Shown here: positions 51,001 to 61,465 of the stretch, in pieces
Layout of the letters: every line of letters begins with the position of its first letter
Position numbering within the stretch: the first letter of the stretch is position 1
DNA from: Cyanoderma ruficeps
Taxonomy: Eukaryota; Chordata; Aves; Passeriformes; Timaliidae
Length of the DNA: 64,000 nucleotides
Direction of reading: 5' to 3'
Assembly: GCA_008694505.1 (NCBI GenBank)
Contig: VZDJ01000052.1
Coordinates: 4,529,722-4,593,721 of the forward strand
Notes under the pieces: generated by a model
Told to the model about the DNA's origin: nothing
Databases searched by the model: none
What the model saw: the letters and a program-made list of their open reading frames with translations, nothing else
Made by a program: the position numbers and the translations under genes

Positions 51001-54000
51001 GTATCTTCTCTAAGGAAAGGTAGGAAAACACTTGATGTCTCCAGGTTTTTAATATGGGAAAAATTAACTAAAATCACTCTAAAAAACAACTCATTCAGCT
51101 TTTCTACAATTTTACAGATAAGGAAAAAAAAAGTTAGAGAGATACAATGCCAAATGAATGAATCCTTAAGTTCTAAATAGTGGTAAATGGCAGACAATTC
51201 ATTTTAAAAGCTTCTTGTTTGAATTACTATGAACAAAAACAATCTCAGATGTACCTCCAAGAGAGGTTAGAATGAAGAAAAAAATGTAGGTCCCTTAAAG
51301 AGGATGTACTTTTTACATTCTTCATCACATTTAATGCATTTTGAAAGATTAATTTCAGTTCAGGTGTAAAGAAAGAAGACAAATCTTTTGCCTAGGCCTT
51401 CCTCAGAAGCTTTGCTACTACTGATCTCTGTAAAAACACTGCACCTCTCCAAACTACATCACTTGTCACATAAAGCTTACAGGGAAGGAAATATGACAGT
51501 AGCTTATGTGTTTGCTAATGAAAGGTATAAAACCACTTACTCCCAATCCCAGAAAAGTGAAGACACAGAAAGAGAGCTCAGTCTGCTTTTGTCGGATTTT
51601 ACCCTTTTCTGACCCAGACATGGGGCAACTGAGAGGCCTTTTAAAACCTTTATTCCATTTTCAGCCTCATGTGAAGGGTGAGACAATACAGATGTCATAA
51701 TTCACACCATCACAATCAGAAGCCAAACTATTTCCTAATTACAATAAATTAAAAGCGTTTCTTGGCCTACCAGTTTTTGCCACACAATGCTGTTAATGCC
51801 TTAAAGCCAATCATTTAAAATTACCCCTCGTGGCTCCTACTACAATGCACCTTTCATAGTTCTGTTTCTCCAAAGTATCCAGTCTTATTTGCAAGGCCAT
51901 CCTTTGAAACTTGCTTCCAGTTCCATTTCTCTCTCGACAATGTCCATCCTATTCCATGGCATTTCTAAGTCAGCATTTCTTATCTCAAGGTTTACATACA
52001 GATGCACATTATGGGAGCCTTCTGGCAGGCTTTGAGAATTCTCTACAAATCCATTTCCCACATTCCTCCCCCTCTCTCTTGAACGAAAGAGACTTCTTTG
52101 ATGGCCTTGTTCATCATTCACCGTGCACAGTGAAGCACACAAGGCACTATCACTAATATTACCCATCTCCAACCTTCACTTTCTATCACCTGCACCTATT
52201 TTCAAGCCACTTGGGCAAGGCACAGCAGCAGGGACAGGACCAAGTGTCCAGAGCAGGAGCTGCACAGCTGCTGGTCCTGGTTCCAAAAGCGCTGCTCAGC
52301 GAGCCCTGAGCCTTCTGCAGGAGGCTACAACTCCACAAACCTCTGCACCTTCAAGCCTAATAGATATCATAACATCAAGTCAATTAAAATTTTGAGAGGC
52401 AATAAGCACTCTGATTATTGTATCCATCCAGTTCTGCTTCCCACCAAGCCTTCCAAAAGCAATTCAAACCACCACTGTGATCTCTGTGACAACAATCCCC
52501 TCAGCTCTGAACACTGAGTGCTGTGTTTAACTGACCACTTCTCAATGCTGCCATTCCCACAAATCCTCTCTGCCTGGGGCTGCCTCTCTCTTCTCCCAGA
52601 CTCGTGGTGGTGCAGAGTGAGTTCACACATGCTACAGCACTGAAGCCTCCCAACTGCATCTGTACACAAAGGCTGAATGAACTCTTGACAGAAACATTCA
52701 CTTCACAGGTAAATACTGATCTATTTGGAGATAGACCTCCTCTTCCTCCACTCCACCCTCTGGCTCAAGACATAACTCTTCTCCATATGCAGCTGCTTCA
52801 TCTGTGATGCATGAAATTACCTCTTATTCCCCAAATCTTACAGGACCAGACTGATTTTGAGAGATAATACCTATGTCTACAAAGAGATTAATTGTATCAT
52901 AATATCTATCTCACGCAGTGTAGCTCAAACAATCTGTACAGGATACAAGATTTGCACATGAAATTCCTCTGGGCATTCGAGCACAGACTCAGAAGGACAG
53001 GCCAGACAGACAAAGGGCTAATAACATGTGCAAGTTTGAAACAAGACTTATAATCACATTATAAATGTCATTCACTGGCACAAGTTGCTCAGAGAAACTG
53101 TAGCTGCTCCATCCCTGGAACTGTTTGAGGCCGGGATGGATGGAGCTTTGAGCAACCAGGTCTAGGAGAAGGTATCCCTGCTCAGGGTAGAGGGATTTCA
53201 TCCATTAAGGTCCTTCCAACCCAAACCATTGCATGATTCTACAAAACAGCACTGGCCAGGTATTCACCCACTGGATCCTAACACAGACACTACTGCCCTC
53301 AACAAAAAGGAATCACGAAAGCTGAAGTTATGCATTACAAGTCAATTTATTCTCATTAAAGCTACCCAGAAAAGTATTTACTCCGTAGATTTGCACATCA
53401 CTGTGGTTTGTTTGCAAAAGGAGCTTTCAAGTAGGAATCTACATATCAGTGGCTTCCATAAGGAGACCAAAAGCTCAACAATTTAACAAGCACAGCCCAT
53501 CTCTGCACAGGTGTCATTCCTATTCCATCCTATTCCACATCACCCATTCCATATTGCCTGCAAAAGCACCCACAAGACACGCGACGGACTGGAAAGAATG
53601 ACAGATGTGAACACACAATTTGAGCAGAAAAGGTGGGGCATGGAAAAGTGAATATATTAATTCCCTTATTGATGTCAATTTCAAACACAACACAAACCTC
53701 CTTGAGCAGGGGGCTGGACTGGACTTTTCAAACTAAAAAAAAGTTTTTTTCAAACTAAAAAAAAGGTTCTAAAAAACTAAAGAGGTTCCTTTCAAACTAA
53801 ACAATTCTGTGACCCTTCACAACATAAAGTGTGCTATTTTTCCTCTGTGGAATGATGCATTATATATAGAAATGGATATCCAACACAGCTTTTGAAGCAT
53901 TATGATCTAATCACTAAAATGCCTTTATGAGAACAGAGGACACAGCTTTTGTCATGAGACCTTAACAGTTTTTTAGGATCTTGGTAAATTCACCAAGAAA

Positions 54001-57000
54001 TTGTCAAGGAAGTTTACAAAGAATAAATAAATATTTATCTGTTTATACAGAATAAATACAGTTTGTCCACATATTCCTAAAACCATTGCTGTTTTCGCTA
54101 TCTGATTTTTATTCCATTCAAGAAAAAATTATGTGCAGGGCAGAAGAGCAAGACATCACTGAAAGACCTTCCCCAGACAGAATCCTCAACTACACCTCAG
54201 AAATAAATCTGGTATTTCCAGCAATCTGATATCCCTGCTTCCTTCTCAACAAAACACAACTCTGGCTCAGCCCTAAAACCAAATTATGTTTGTCAGCATC
54301 CTTTATTTTTCTGAACAAGCTCAATGTATTTCAAGCTTCTACCCCTTCTTCTTTTGGGAACATAAATTAGGTCATATTTTAAATCTCCCTAGGACAACCT
54401 ATGTGCCTTTCTTGCATCAAATAGTCTCTTCAAATACATTTTAGTAAAAGCTGCAGATTTTGCAGCTTTGTGTCACAGAATTTCTGCATTTTTTTAAATC
54501 ATGCAAGAGTTTCTATCTTCAGAAATGCAGTATTAAAGGTTTGCTGGCTTCAATGGTTGGTACCTAGACACAAAACACACCCATCCTTTGTCTGCCTTTT
54601 ATTTCCTGCTGTTGTAAAGATGAAAGAAATGCAAGACATCATTTTCAGTCTTTACACTTCCACTCAAAGATTCCACCTTAGGGTTGCATTTTCAAAGAGT
54701 CCTGCATTAGCTGTTACTGTGATTTTATATTTATATTTATTGTCAAGGTTCTGTATATCCAAAGAGAATTACAATTTTTCAATTTATCTCCTGAGGAAGA
54801 TAGAGCCTGCCTCTTACCCCAGACCAGTATTACTTTTGGCACAGTTAGTGAATGAATATTCACCATCATCACGGATATTCCAACTGGGTAGGAGATTCAG
54901 TGTCACACTTCATATTATTTTGAATGAGAAGAATATGCACAGTGTCTTTGATTCTTCTTATGCACAGGAAAAAAATAGGAAATGTTTTCTTAAAGTACAG
55001 CCAAAAAACGGACTATTGTTTCTCCTGTGGGTGGGTTTTGTTCACAAATGTTTTCCCTCCAAATAAAACCCATCTTCCTGTGTTTCCATCCATATACCAA
55101 CAAAAAACACCCACTGAAGAGTCCCAAGCAGCCTTACACTTGTGGTTCTGGCCTCATTTTGGGGGGAGGTGCTGAGGGTGCTTTAAGGGGAACCTGTTTT
55201 GTTTGTGTCTCTGTGCACACGTGCATGGAGAAGCTTTTAAACACCACAGATTTGGCTTCTACTGCTTTGATCCAAAACCCAGTTTAGCTGTTAATTACAT
55301 TTATATTAAATAAAGGCCACTGGTCACACTCATGTCATTTAACAAGCCTTCACTCTGTCTCTACCATCGTTCCTGTACAGAATGGCCCTTGCACAGTTTT
55401 TAGATGTCACAGTGAAGGTTGCCCAGGTGTCTTGGCTGTGCCTGCAACTGCAATACCCTCTGAATTTCTTGAATTTTAATGCCTGTTTTGAGATACTTGA
55501 ATTCCTGTAATGTTCAGCCTGCAGCTTCCAATGAAGTCTCACAACCATTTTTTTTCTCCGACCAAAATATTGATTTTAATACAATTCAGAGTTTATACAT
55601 CAAAGTGTCTCAAAACAATTGATGGGGAAAAAAAAAAACCCAGGCTTTATTAATTTACACAGAACCTGAATTTTTGACTGAGAGTTACAGAATAAACCTT
55701 GGATTTAAGGCCCTCTAAGTTGCACCATGTCCCCCACTGTGTTTTTCGAAAGTCTCCATCTTTTGATTTCAGTTGTCCCAGGCCCCGTTGAACTACAACC
55801 ATAAAATGTGAGTTTTTTAATACCCTGTATTTTGTAAACCTTGAAGTAAATTTTGAAAAGCCAACATAATTAAAAAAAAAAAAAATTAAGCCCAAAGACA
55901 TTGTGGTTAAACAACAAGGCCAAGTGACTGTTAGAGGTATGAAATTACTGGGCAAAAAGTTGAAGTCATGCCCAAACAAGTTCAGAACCACCACCTTTGG
56001 CACATTCAACATAAAAACATGGTAAAAATAACCAAAAATATTTACGAAACAACTTGCTAAAAGGCATAAGAACTAATACCAAATCCAAATCCTTCCTGAA
56101 TAGGCAAAAGCAGGAAGTCTCCCAGCAGCCACAGGGCCAAAGAAGATCCAAGTTCCAACAAAACACAGTCATTGTAAGAAAGGTACAGGAACTTGGAATT
56201 ACTTTTAAGTACTTGTGTGGTGACACAAAAATTCAAAATTAAAGCCTACTGTGTTATTAACTGTAGCATTTAAACTTTTCCTTTTTCAAAGAAGTTTCTA
56301 CACAGGTAACCACGGAATAAAACTATTCCCAGCAAAATTTAAATATCTGGTCTTCTAAGAACAAAAAGAAATGAGAAATCTTGAGAAGTCACCCTGACCT
56401 ATTGGAACAAATATATCTCCACTTTATAAAGTCCCAATATCACCAATTGCCAGAAGGCTGGATGATGCAGTGGAGGTGCTTTTCCCAGTCCTTTCCTTTT
56501 CCCTGGAGAATTGCAAACACCCTTTGTGTGAGACAGAACCAAACTGTCTGGGGCTCTGGTTCAACCCAATGTGTCTGTTCCACGTGGATTTCAACGTGCA
56601 AGAGTTTGTGCTCTGCCTACTTTGAATTACTGTGCCAAACCCTCCTTTCCCCATGCCACAGGTTTTCCCCAAGCTGTTCAATCTCTAGTTGATCATCACT
56701 TCCAAGACCCAAAGTTATGAACAATTTCTTAAGTATGGAAAAGAGTTTAGAAAACCTGACCTTTCAAAATGGCTTGTATGAAACTAAAGCCAAAGAAGAT
56801 CCTTTTTCATGCTTGAATATAGAGCCTGTTATAACAAACTCTCAAGGGTCAAATTTCTATTCTGAGTGATCACTAAAAAGAAGTTTAAAAGTATAAACCA
56901 GCACCAGAAACCTTCTATTTCCCAAAGAATTGTTAAGCTAAAATTATTTAACACACATTAACACCAAATAATTTTGAGGATACTTTTGATAAAAATGGGG

Positions 57001-60000
57001 AATTAGAGTTTAACCTTTTATTCAAGATTCTTTTTCAATTCCAAATGTGATTTGATGAGTCAGCTATTCTCTGAAGTCATATAACAATAAACATTAAACA
57101 TTACTCAATACCCACAGCAACCACAGTCTAATTTTATTCTTTTTTTCCTTCTCCCCACAAAACGGAAAAAAATTCCCTGTAGAAACTATTAGATTTGTGC
57201 CAAATTTATGACTCAAAGGCAAATTAAAATAAATAGACATGCAAAATTAAAACAATAAAATGTTATATTGTGAAAACCACAGAAATTTAAACTGATTGTA
57301 GACTTCTTTTATGTACATCTTTGAAATACAGGTGTAAATGACTACACACAGGTGTAAATGTCTGAATGTAAAGTGAAACATAAAATAAATGTACAAGTAC
57401 AGAGCTTTTATTTATACATAACATGTAAGTTGCATTTGTTGCTGATTTTTAAAAAATAAATGTCCACACAAAACCCGTTTGGAAACCTACTAGAAAGGGG
57501 TATAAACATTATTACAAATACAGTCCAGTCTGGGTTTAGTTACATCAAGAGACAGTGGTGATTTTCTATTAAGAAGCACTGTCCAGCTTGGAGCTTTCTA
57601 AATCAAGGCATCTTCTAGAGTTTAGACAGTATATTTATTTTCTAAATATTTAACAATGATATATATTAATGCAATATTCTCTTTCTTGGCCATGGCAGTT
57701 GCACCTGAATATTTGCAGATGTTTATGTCCCCATTCTCATCTCCTGTTGTGATCCAGCCAAGCTCTAAGTTTCATTCTTCCAACTTTTCCTACAACTTAA
57801 TTTTCCATCCCTTTACTCCTTAATTAAATTCATGGCTCACATTGTTGGATGTTCATATTTTAAACAAGAGTCAGGCATCAATGCATTTTAGAACTGCACT
57901 AAACATAAAGTACATTATAAAATAAAACATTATGAGCTTCTGAAATGGAAAAAAGAATGGTATTGATTACAGAAGAGTTCTCACTTCCTGTAAACATTTC
58001 TATCTCCCTCCCTCTACATGCACATACTTACTTTAAAGAAAAACCAGAAACAAGAGTTTAATTAAACACCACTAGTCTGAATTTCAAATCCATGAATGAA
58101 CAGATGGCCACGCTTCACAGCCTGCCAGCAGGCCACTCCAATTAACTGGGGCTGGGATCAGGGCAATGTCATGGATGCTGGAAGAGTTGAACCAAACCAA
58201 TACCCATCTATGTGTGTTTGTGACAGTTATAAATAGTACAGCACTGAAGTATTTAGCACTATACAAAAGTGGTACCAGCCAAAAGAGAGGAGGCTTCTAT
58301 TTCAGGCCATCATTCAATCTAGTCATCTCCTGTGAGTGCACCAGGACGCCTGTCAGTACTCACACAGACTGCAAATCCAGCTGACTTTGCAAGGAACAGC
58401 TTTAAAGAACTAAATAAAGATGTCCACTTGAGCCTTTCAACAAAGAATCTCTAGTATTGGACTTGTGCTGACTAATTAATGTGGTCCCAAATATTTAAAT
58501 GTATTTGGTTACATCGGTAAGCTTTTATTAAACTCAAATCAATATGGTGTGTTGTTGTAGCACATGAAAGAAAGATGAAAGACTAAGTATTTCAGAAGGC
58601 AAAGAGCATAGAAAGTTAGTTTTATTGTTTAATTTTTACTACTTTTTTATAAGGTGTTCAGATACAGACTTAACAGGATTGGTGAATAGGAAGGACACCT
58701 CTCTAATCCCCTTGGTTAAATTAGAGAAACAGAAAAACACCACCTGGAGAAAGATTGTTTTGAGAGAGTTGTTTGCCAAGATTGTTTTGAGAAGAAACTT
58801 CCTTGGGAAAAAGTTAACAGCTCCTAGCAGGCTAAAATCTCTCAGACCCAGAAATATCAAGCCCACAATGGTGTCCCTTGAGTAAAAACATCTTCTGATG
58901 TTCAGCAGAACCATCCCCTGAGTAAGTACCAAAAACGACATCTGCATTTACTGACATTAAACTCAAGGGTGAGCATGTACATCAATTTTCAACAGCGCAA
59001 GACAGATGTGAATACAGGGGAAATAAAAGCAACACAGAATATTCCTGAATATTATCTTCAGCCTCTATCAAATTTTAACTCTGCAACCTGTCATCTTGCT
59101 CCCCCCACTATTTCTGTAGCAGACAAATAACTAACTCTGCACTGCCCATGGGATATGACATGACCTGAGTTTGAACTCTGCAGATTTTCTTCACCTCTCC
59201 CTGTACTGAATGCTGGTAACTCTGACCACTGAGCAGTGGGCAATACCATGAATTTTGCAACCTGACATAAGCACTTATGAAAAAGTGTTACAAGTAATTT
59301 TTTCTGATTGAGGCTGTCCATACAACTAGGGAAAAAAAAAGTAAAAGCAACTCCTACATAACTTCACCTTAAGACTTTTGTGTTCTGCAAGACACCAAAT
59401 GAACACAATACTTTTGTGTGTCCAGCACCCTCAGCCTTCCAACAAGAACAGAAGCTCTCCTAATTCTTACAACACTTTCACAATTGCTGAATGAATATTT
59501 TCTGAGACACTTATCCCAGTATTTTGGTTTTGCCTCTTCCCTTTCCTTTCAGAAGGAAAAGAGAGATGAAGAAAAAATTCACTTAAATACTCATGCAAAA
59601 TAGTAATTAAATATTTTTCAGGAAAATACACTACATGTAGCATTTTTGTATCCAAAGGACTCTCTTATCTTAGTTCTTTTCACAAGGCTTCCACTCCGAG
59701 AGGTATTCTGCATTTTATTTTGTATTTATATATATTCTGCATAATATTCTGTATTTAATACAATATTGGGCTAATAAGCACATCTTCACAGTGAATAAAT
59801 TTTGGCGGGAAGAATTTTTTAATATATGAACTTAATAAAACTTACGTGTACTAAAACCTTAAATTAATAGGACATAGACTTAATATCATCTAAACTTTAT
59901 AAAACTTAAACTTATCAAAACTTAAAAGTAACCTAAACTTAACAGGGCCCAAACTTACAGAACTTAAAATAACACAATTTAACTGAGCAATACTTCACAG

Positions 60001-61465
60001 GAGGACAGGTTCCTCAATACTTAACAAATACAACATATCCTTACAGTGCAATACAAAACAGGATAAAAATTCCCATGGTTGCAATTTAAATAAAAAGGGC
60101 AATATAGGCAACCAACAAGACGTCAATTCATGGATTTAAAGACAATACTGACACTGACATGCATACATACATATATATATAAAAAATATATATATCCAAA
60201 TAAATCCTACAAATTTAGAATGTAGCCTGGAAACGATGTTGGTATTTTAAATTTGCAAACTCATTACAGAGAAGAGAGCGACTTCATTAAATATTTATAA
60301 AAGTAGTAAATACCTGAAGTACTCACAGCAGTGGAATAAGGATTATGAGCTCCTGTATTTTCAGCCCAGCAGCCACAACCATAAAGAGCTGCCTAAGGGA
60401 AGAAGCACATTGTTCATAAATTTTAAGTGTATGAGATTTTTGGTTTATTCCCTTTCCTTTAAAAAAAAAAAAAACACAAAACCAATCTCAAACCAACAAT
60501 AATAAAAAAAAAGAAACCCAAGAAAAATCCAAGTATTAATACAAAAGATGAATAAGAATATCACAACTATATTGCCATTCCACTCTATTTTGCTACATCC
60601 TTTTACTGTTCTTGAGATCTGACTGTGTTTGTCATAGACCCAGTATTTTAGCCTAGCTTAACAGAAAATAATGGTAAAGACAATCCTGTTCATATAAAGT
60701 CTCTTTCATTCTGCTAGTCAAAAAAGAAACAAAAGACAAAACTTAAAAACATTTCAAAAGAGAACTGCTTTTTGGACAGTGGAAATTGTCAACCAAAAAC
60801 ACAGCTGTACAGCAGTGGAGGATAAAATCTCTGATGCACCTCAAAATTCCCTAACAACAATAAGGCGACACATCATAAATATATTATTCTTGGCATTAAT
60901 AATAAATGGAACTATACATAATTTATAAACATAGTCATAATAATATAAACCACATCATAAATACCTGATGTGTTATTACTCCTGTCACCTCCTCCAATTC
61001 ACAAGATCATTTAAAAATTAATTAGGACAGCTTCCCTAAATATTGATAGAAATCTTATTTTAAGACTAGAAGCATGTAAGAGACCGTATCTGGTATTAAG
61101 GAGGTATTTAAGTTGCTGATACCTCTGTCAGAAGATAACTACAGAACATCTGCTCATCACTGTTTTATTACATTGATGAAGAACTCTAAAAACAACACTT
61201 GCATTTCACTGCAGTGAAAATGCCTACAGCCTTTAACAGGAAGGAAGGGAGAACAGAATTTTGCTGTCACAGTTCTTGCTTGACACCTAACAATCATTCA
61301 CAACTTAAAAAAAAAATATATAAAAGAAAAATGTACAATGATCACCTGCCCAACTCTTCCAGGATGTTTCAGTGCTAAACCTCCACTGGAGACAGCGGCA
61401 GCCACATTTCCTTCTTGGTCAACAACAACTGCACCAACTGTATCCAATGTTCCTGAGTCGTTCTC
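20942..61465 (-). CDS. TASP1: TASP1, taspase-1 (threonine aspartase), six 3' coding exons
   Basis: Taspase-1 is an N-terminal-nucleophile threonine protease of the type 2 asparaginase family. It cleaves after aspartate in nuclear regulators such as KMT2A (MLL1), KMT2B and TFIIA alpha-beta. The precursor cuts itself before a threonine to make alpha and beta subunits. The coding segments, joined 61465-61346, 60392-60314, 44043-43933, 34968-34858, 31275-31202 and 21037-20942, read without frame break for 196 codons and a stop. Every junction has AG acceptor and GT donor, and phases 0,1,1,1,0 match across introns. The product matches human residues about 226 to 420 as I recall them, with the beta subunit complete. 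Residues 1 to about 225 are encoded beyond the right edge. Intron lengths are 953, 16270, 8964, 3582 and 10164 bases. No stop, frameshift or missing exon is seen, so the gene looks functional. Confidence 0.97.
21038..31201 (-). other. TASP1: TASP1 intron before the last coding exon (10.2 kb)
   Basis: The intron holds one LTR-like element (22675-22996). A GC-richer patch at about 28720-29110 carries a minus-strand frame of 146 codons (29186-28746) with no recognised domain. The rest is AT-rich without identified features. Confidence 0.85.
22675..22996 (+). mobile_element. LTR-like element with 12-bp inverted ends
   Basis: It begins TGTAGTGGTTT and ends AAACCACTACA, perfect inverted ends that extend one base further out on each side (G/C). 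TG...CA ends and a length of 322 bases fit an LTR of the passerine ERV type. A TATA-like GCTTAAATAGCTGCC lies near 22909. An internal perfect 9-bp stem with a 3-base loop (TAATCTTAA, TTT, TTAAGATTA) lies at 22738-22758. No flanking target duplication could be found, so the copy is old or the ends are slightly off. A non-autonomous DNA element is the alternative. Confidence 0.6.
31202..31275 (-). CDS. TASP1: TASP1 exon, [17 protein letters not shown] segment
   Basis: This exon has 74 bases. It completes a valine codon and reads [16 protein letters not shown], then SAQDGKAK, ending in phase 0. The peptide is identical to the human one as I recall it. The acceptor is CTTTACAG and the donor AAG/GTAAGG. 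A longer frame runs through this place in another phase, but it is a shadow of the exon. Confidence 0.96.
32126..32201 (+). repeat. 40-bp direct duplication
   Basis: CTGTCTAAAATTTAGGATAT and what follows to AGTGTTAAAGAC is repeated 40 bases on with a single T/C change. The two copies start at 32126 and 32166. Confidence 0.9.
34806..34842 (+). repeat. AT-rich (AAATT)-type microsatellite beside a TASP1 donor site
   Basis: Imperfect TTAAAATTAAATT units end 16 bases from the exon border at 34858, inside the downstream intron. Confidence 0.8.
34858..34968 (-). CDS. TASP1: TASP1 exon, [17 protein letters not shown] segment
   Basis: This exon has 111 bases, phase 1 at both ends. It reads [20 protein letters not shown] and then [16 protein letters not shown]. 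The hydrophobic GGVIVL strand belongs to the alpha-beta-beta-alpha core. The serine- and glutamate-rich tail [10 protein letters not shown] is the most diverged part compared with recalled human SAEPDSSQNK, as expected for a surface loop. The acceptor is TGCCCAG and the donor TAG/GTAAGA. A short AAATT-type repeat begins 16 bases below the exon end, inside the downstream intron. Confidence 0.95.
34969..43932 (-). other. TASP1: TASP1 intron (9.0 kb)
   Basis: It holds a C/T homopolymer tract with an N (36796-36837). A patch of higher GC at about 38040-38220 gives a clean plus-strand reading beginning [20 protein letters not shown], which I cannot assign; a decayed retrocopy is possible. No clear transposon was found. 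Confidence 0.8.
36796..36837. repeat. Poly-C/poly-T tract with an ambiguous base
   Basis: A C run, a T run, GGG with N at 36823, and a second T run. The tract length and the base at 36823 are unresolved. Confidence 0.95.
43933..44043 (-). CDS. TASP1: TASP1 exon, [14 protein letters not shown] segment
   Basis: This exon has 111 bases, split-codon (phase 1) at both ends. It completes glycine and reads [15 protein letters not shown], then [21 protein letters not shown], and ends with the first base of a glycine codon. GCGEHL is the glycine-rich motif shared by type 2 asparaginases just after the nucleophile domain. The acceptor is TTCTTTAG and the donor TTG/GTGAGT. Differences from the recalled human protein are few (for example SCALQT for SHALQA). 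Confidence 0.96.
45386..45489. repeat. 15-bp perfect inverted repeat, 74-base loop
   Basis: CTAGGCTGGCTTCAG at 45386-45400 is the exact reverse complement of CTGAAGCCAGCCTAG at 45475-45489. It could form a hairpin in the transcript or mark the ends of a small element. No target duplication was found. Confidence 0.85.
48284..48722 (+). mobile_element. CR1 LINE, reverse-transcriptase piece joined to 3' end
   Basis: The first part encodes the CR1 reverse transcriptase stretch [20 protein letters not shown] with following lysine-asparagine-rich residues. At about 48500 it jumps to the 3' region (GATATTAGGAAGAAATTCTT, GAACTGGTTGCCCAGGGAAG) and ends GGTCCCTCCCAACCCAAACC. The palm-to-C-terminal part of ORF2 is absent, so the copy has a large internal deletion. 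It cannot be active. Confidence 0.93.
49923..49947 (+). repeat. (CA)n microsatellite
   Basis: About 12 CA units, interrupted once by CAGA. Confidence 0.9.
53068..53243 (+). mobile_element. CR1 LINE 3' end fragment
   Basis: TTGCTCAGAGAAACTGTAGC, CTCCATCCCTGGAACTGTTT, and the end AAGGTCCTTCCAACCCAAAC with GCATGATTCT match the CR1 3' end. It is short and 5'-truncated. Confidence 0.9.
53698..53815 (+). mobile_element. CR1 3' tail with expanded TTCAAACTAAA units
   Basis: CTCCTTGAGCAGGGGGCTGG and the end AACAATTCTGTGACC fit an older CR1 3' end. Between them, where the consensus has about 30 bases, TTCAAACTAAA appears at 53727, 53749 and 53791, with a decayed copy near 53768. The spacing of about 21 bases shows a tandem expansion inside the LINE tail. 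Confidence 0.7.
58751..58792 (+). repeat. 15-bp direct repeat at 27-base spacing
   Basis: AAGATTGTTTTGAGA occurs at 58751-58765 and 58778-58792. It lies in a plus-strand frame of 86 codons that is otherwise unremarkable. Confidence 0.85.
59830..59966 (+). repeat. Degenerate ACTTA-rich repeat
   Basis: The word ACTTA, mostly as AAACTTA, occurs nine times in about 140 bases, with AACTTTA-like variants between. The spacing is irregular, so this is a decayed minisatellite or low-complexity DNA. Confidence 0.7.
60162..60197 (+). repeat. (AT)n / (CATA)n microsatellite
   Basis: CATA units lead into TATATATATA, an A run, and a second TATATATATA. Confidence 0.9.
60314..60392 (-). CDS. TASP1: TASP1 exon, start of beta-subunit core
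   Basis: This exon has 79 bases, entering in phase 0 and leaving one base into a glycine codon. It encodes [14 protein letters not shown] and then [12 protein letters not shown]. The [11 protein letters not shown] stretch is a taspase-specific, very conserved part of the beta subunit near the substrate pocket. The acceptor is CCTTAG and the donor CAG/GTATTT. All residues agree with the human protein as I recall it. Confidence 0.96.
60393..61345 (-). other. TASP1: TASP1 short intron (953 bases)
   Basis: AT-rich, no repeat or RNA gene seen. Confidence 0.9.
61346..61465 (-). CDS. TASP1: TASP1 exon with autocleavage site and catalytic threonine
   Basis: This exon has 40 codons and phase 0 at both ends. 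It starts ENDSGTLD and then TVGAVVVD; the Asp-Thr bond is the autoproteolysis site, and the Thr (human T234) becomes the nucleophile of the beta subunit. AVSSGG carries the active-site serine (human S252) and HPGRVG the conserved arginine (R262). The exon follows a strong pyrimidine tract ending TCCTGCAG and is followed by CAG/GTGATC, a weaker donor than the others. Human has His where this sequence has Gln in VVVDQEG (human sequence from memory). The next exon is only 953 bases downstream, the shortest intron here. Confidence 0.97.

Larger units (their letters stand above)
44044..60313 (-). other. TASP1: TASP1 intron (16.3 kb), the largest here
   Basis: It carries three CR1 fragments, a 15-bp inverted repeat, a CA microsatellite and an ACTTA-rich degenerate repeat. 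A 198-codon plus-strand frame at 54470-55066 has no domain, no close splice support and a composition typical of AT-rich intron DNA. No nested gene was found. Confidence 0.85.

Noticed and set aside
54470..55066. 198-codon plus-strand open frame in a TASP1 intron
   Set aside because: No domain, leucine- and phenylalanine-rich chance composition, antisense to TASP1, no splice or promoter support.
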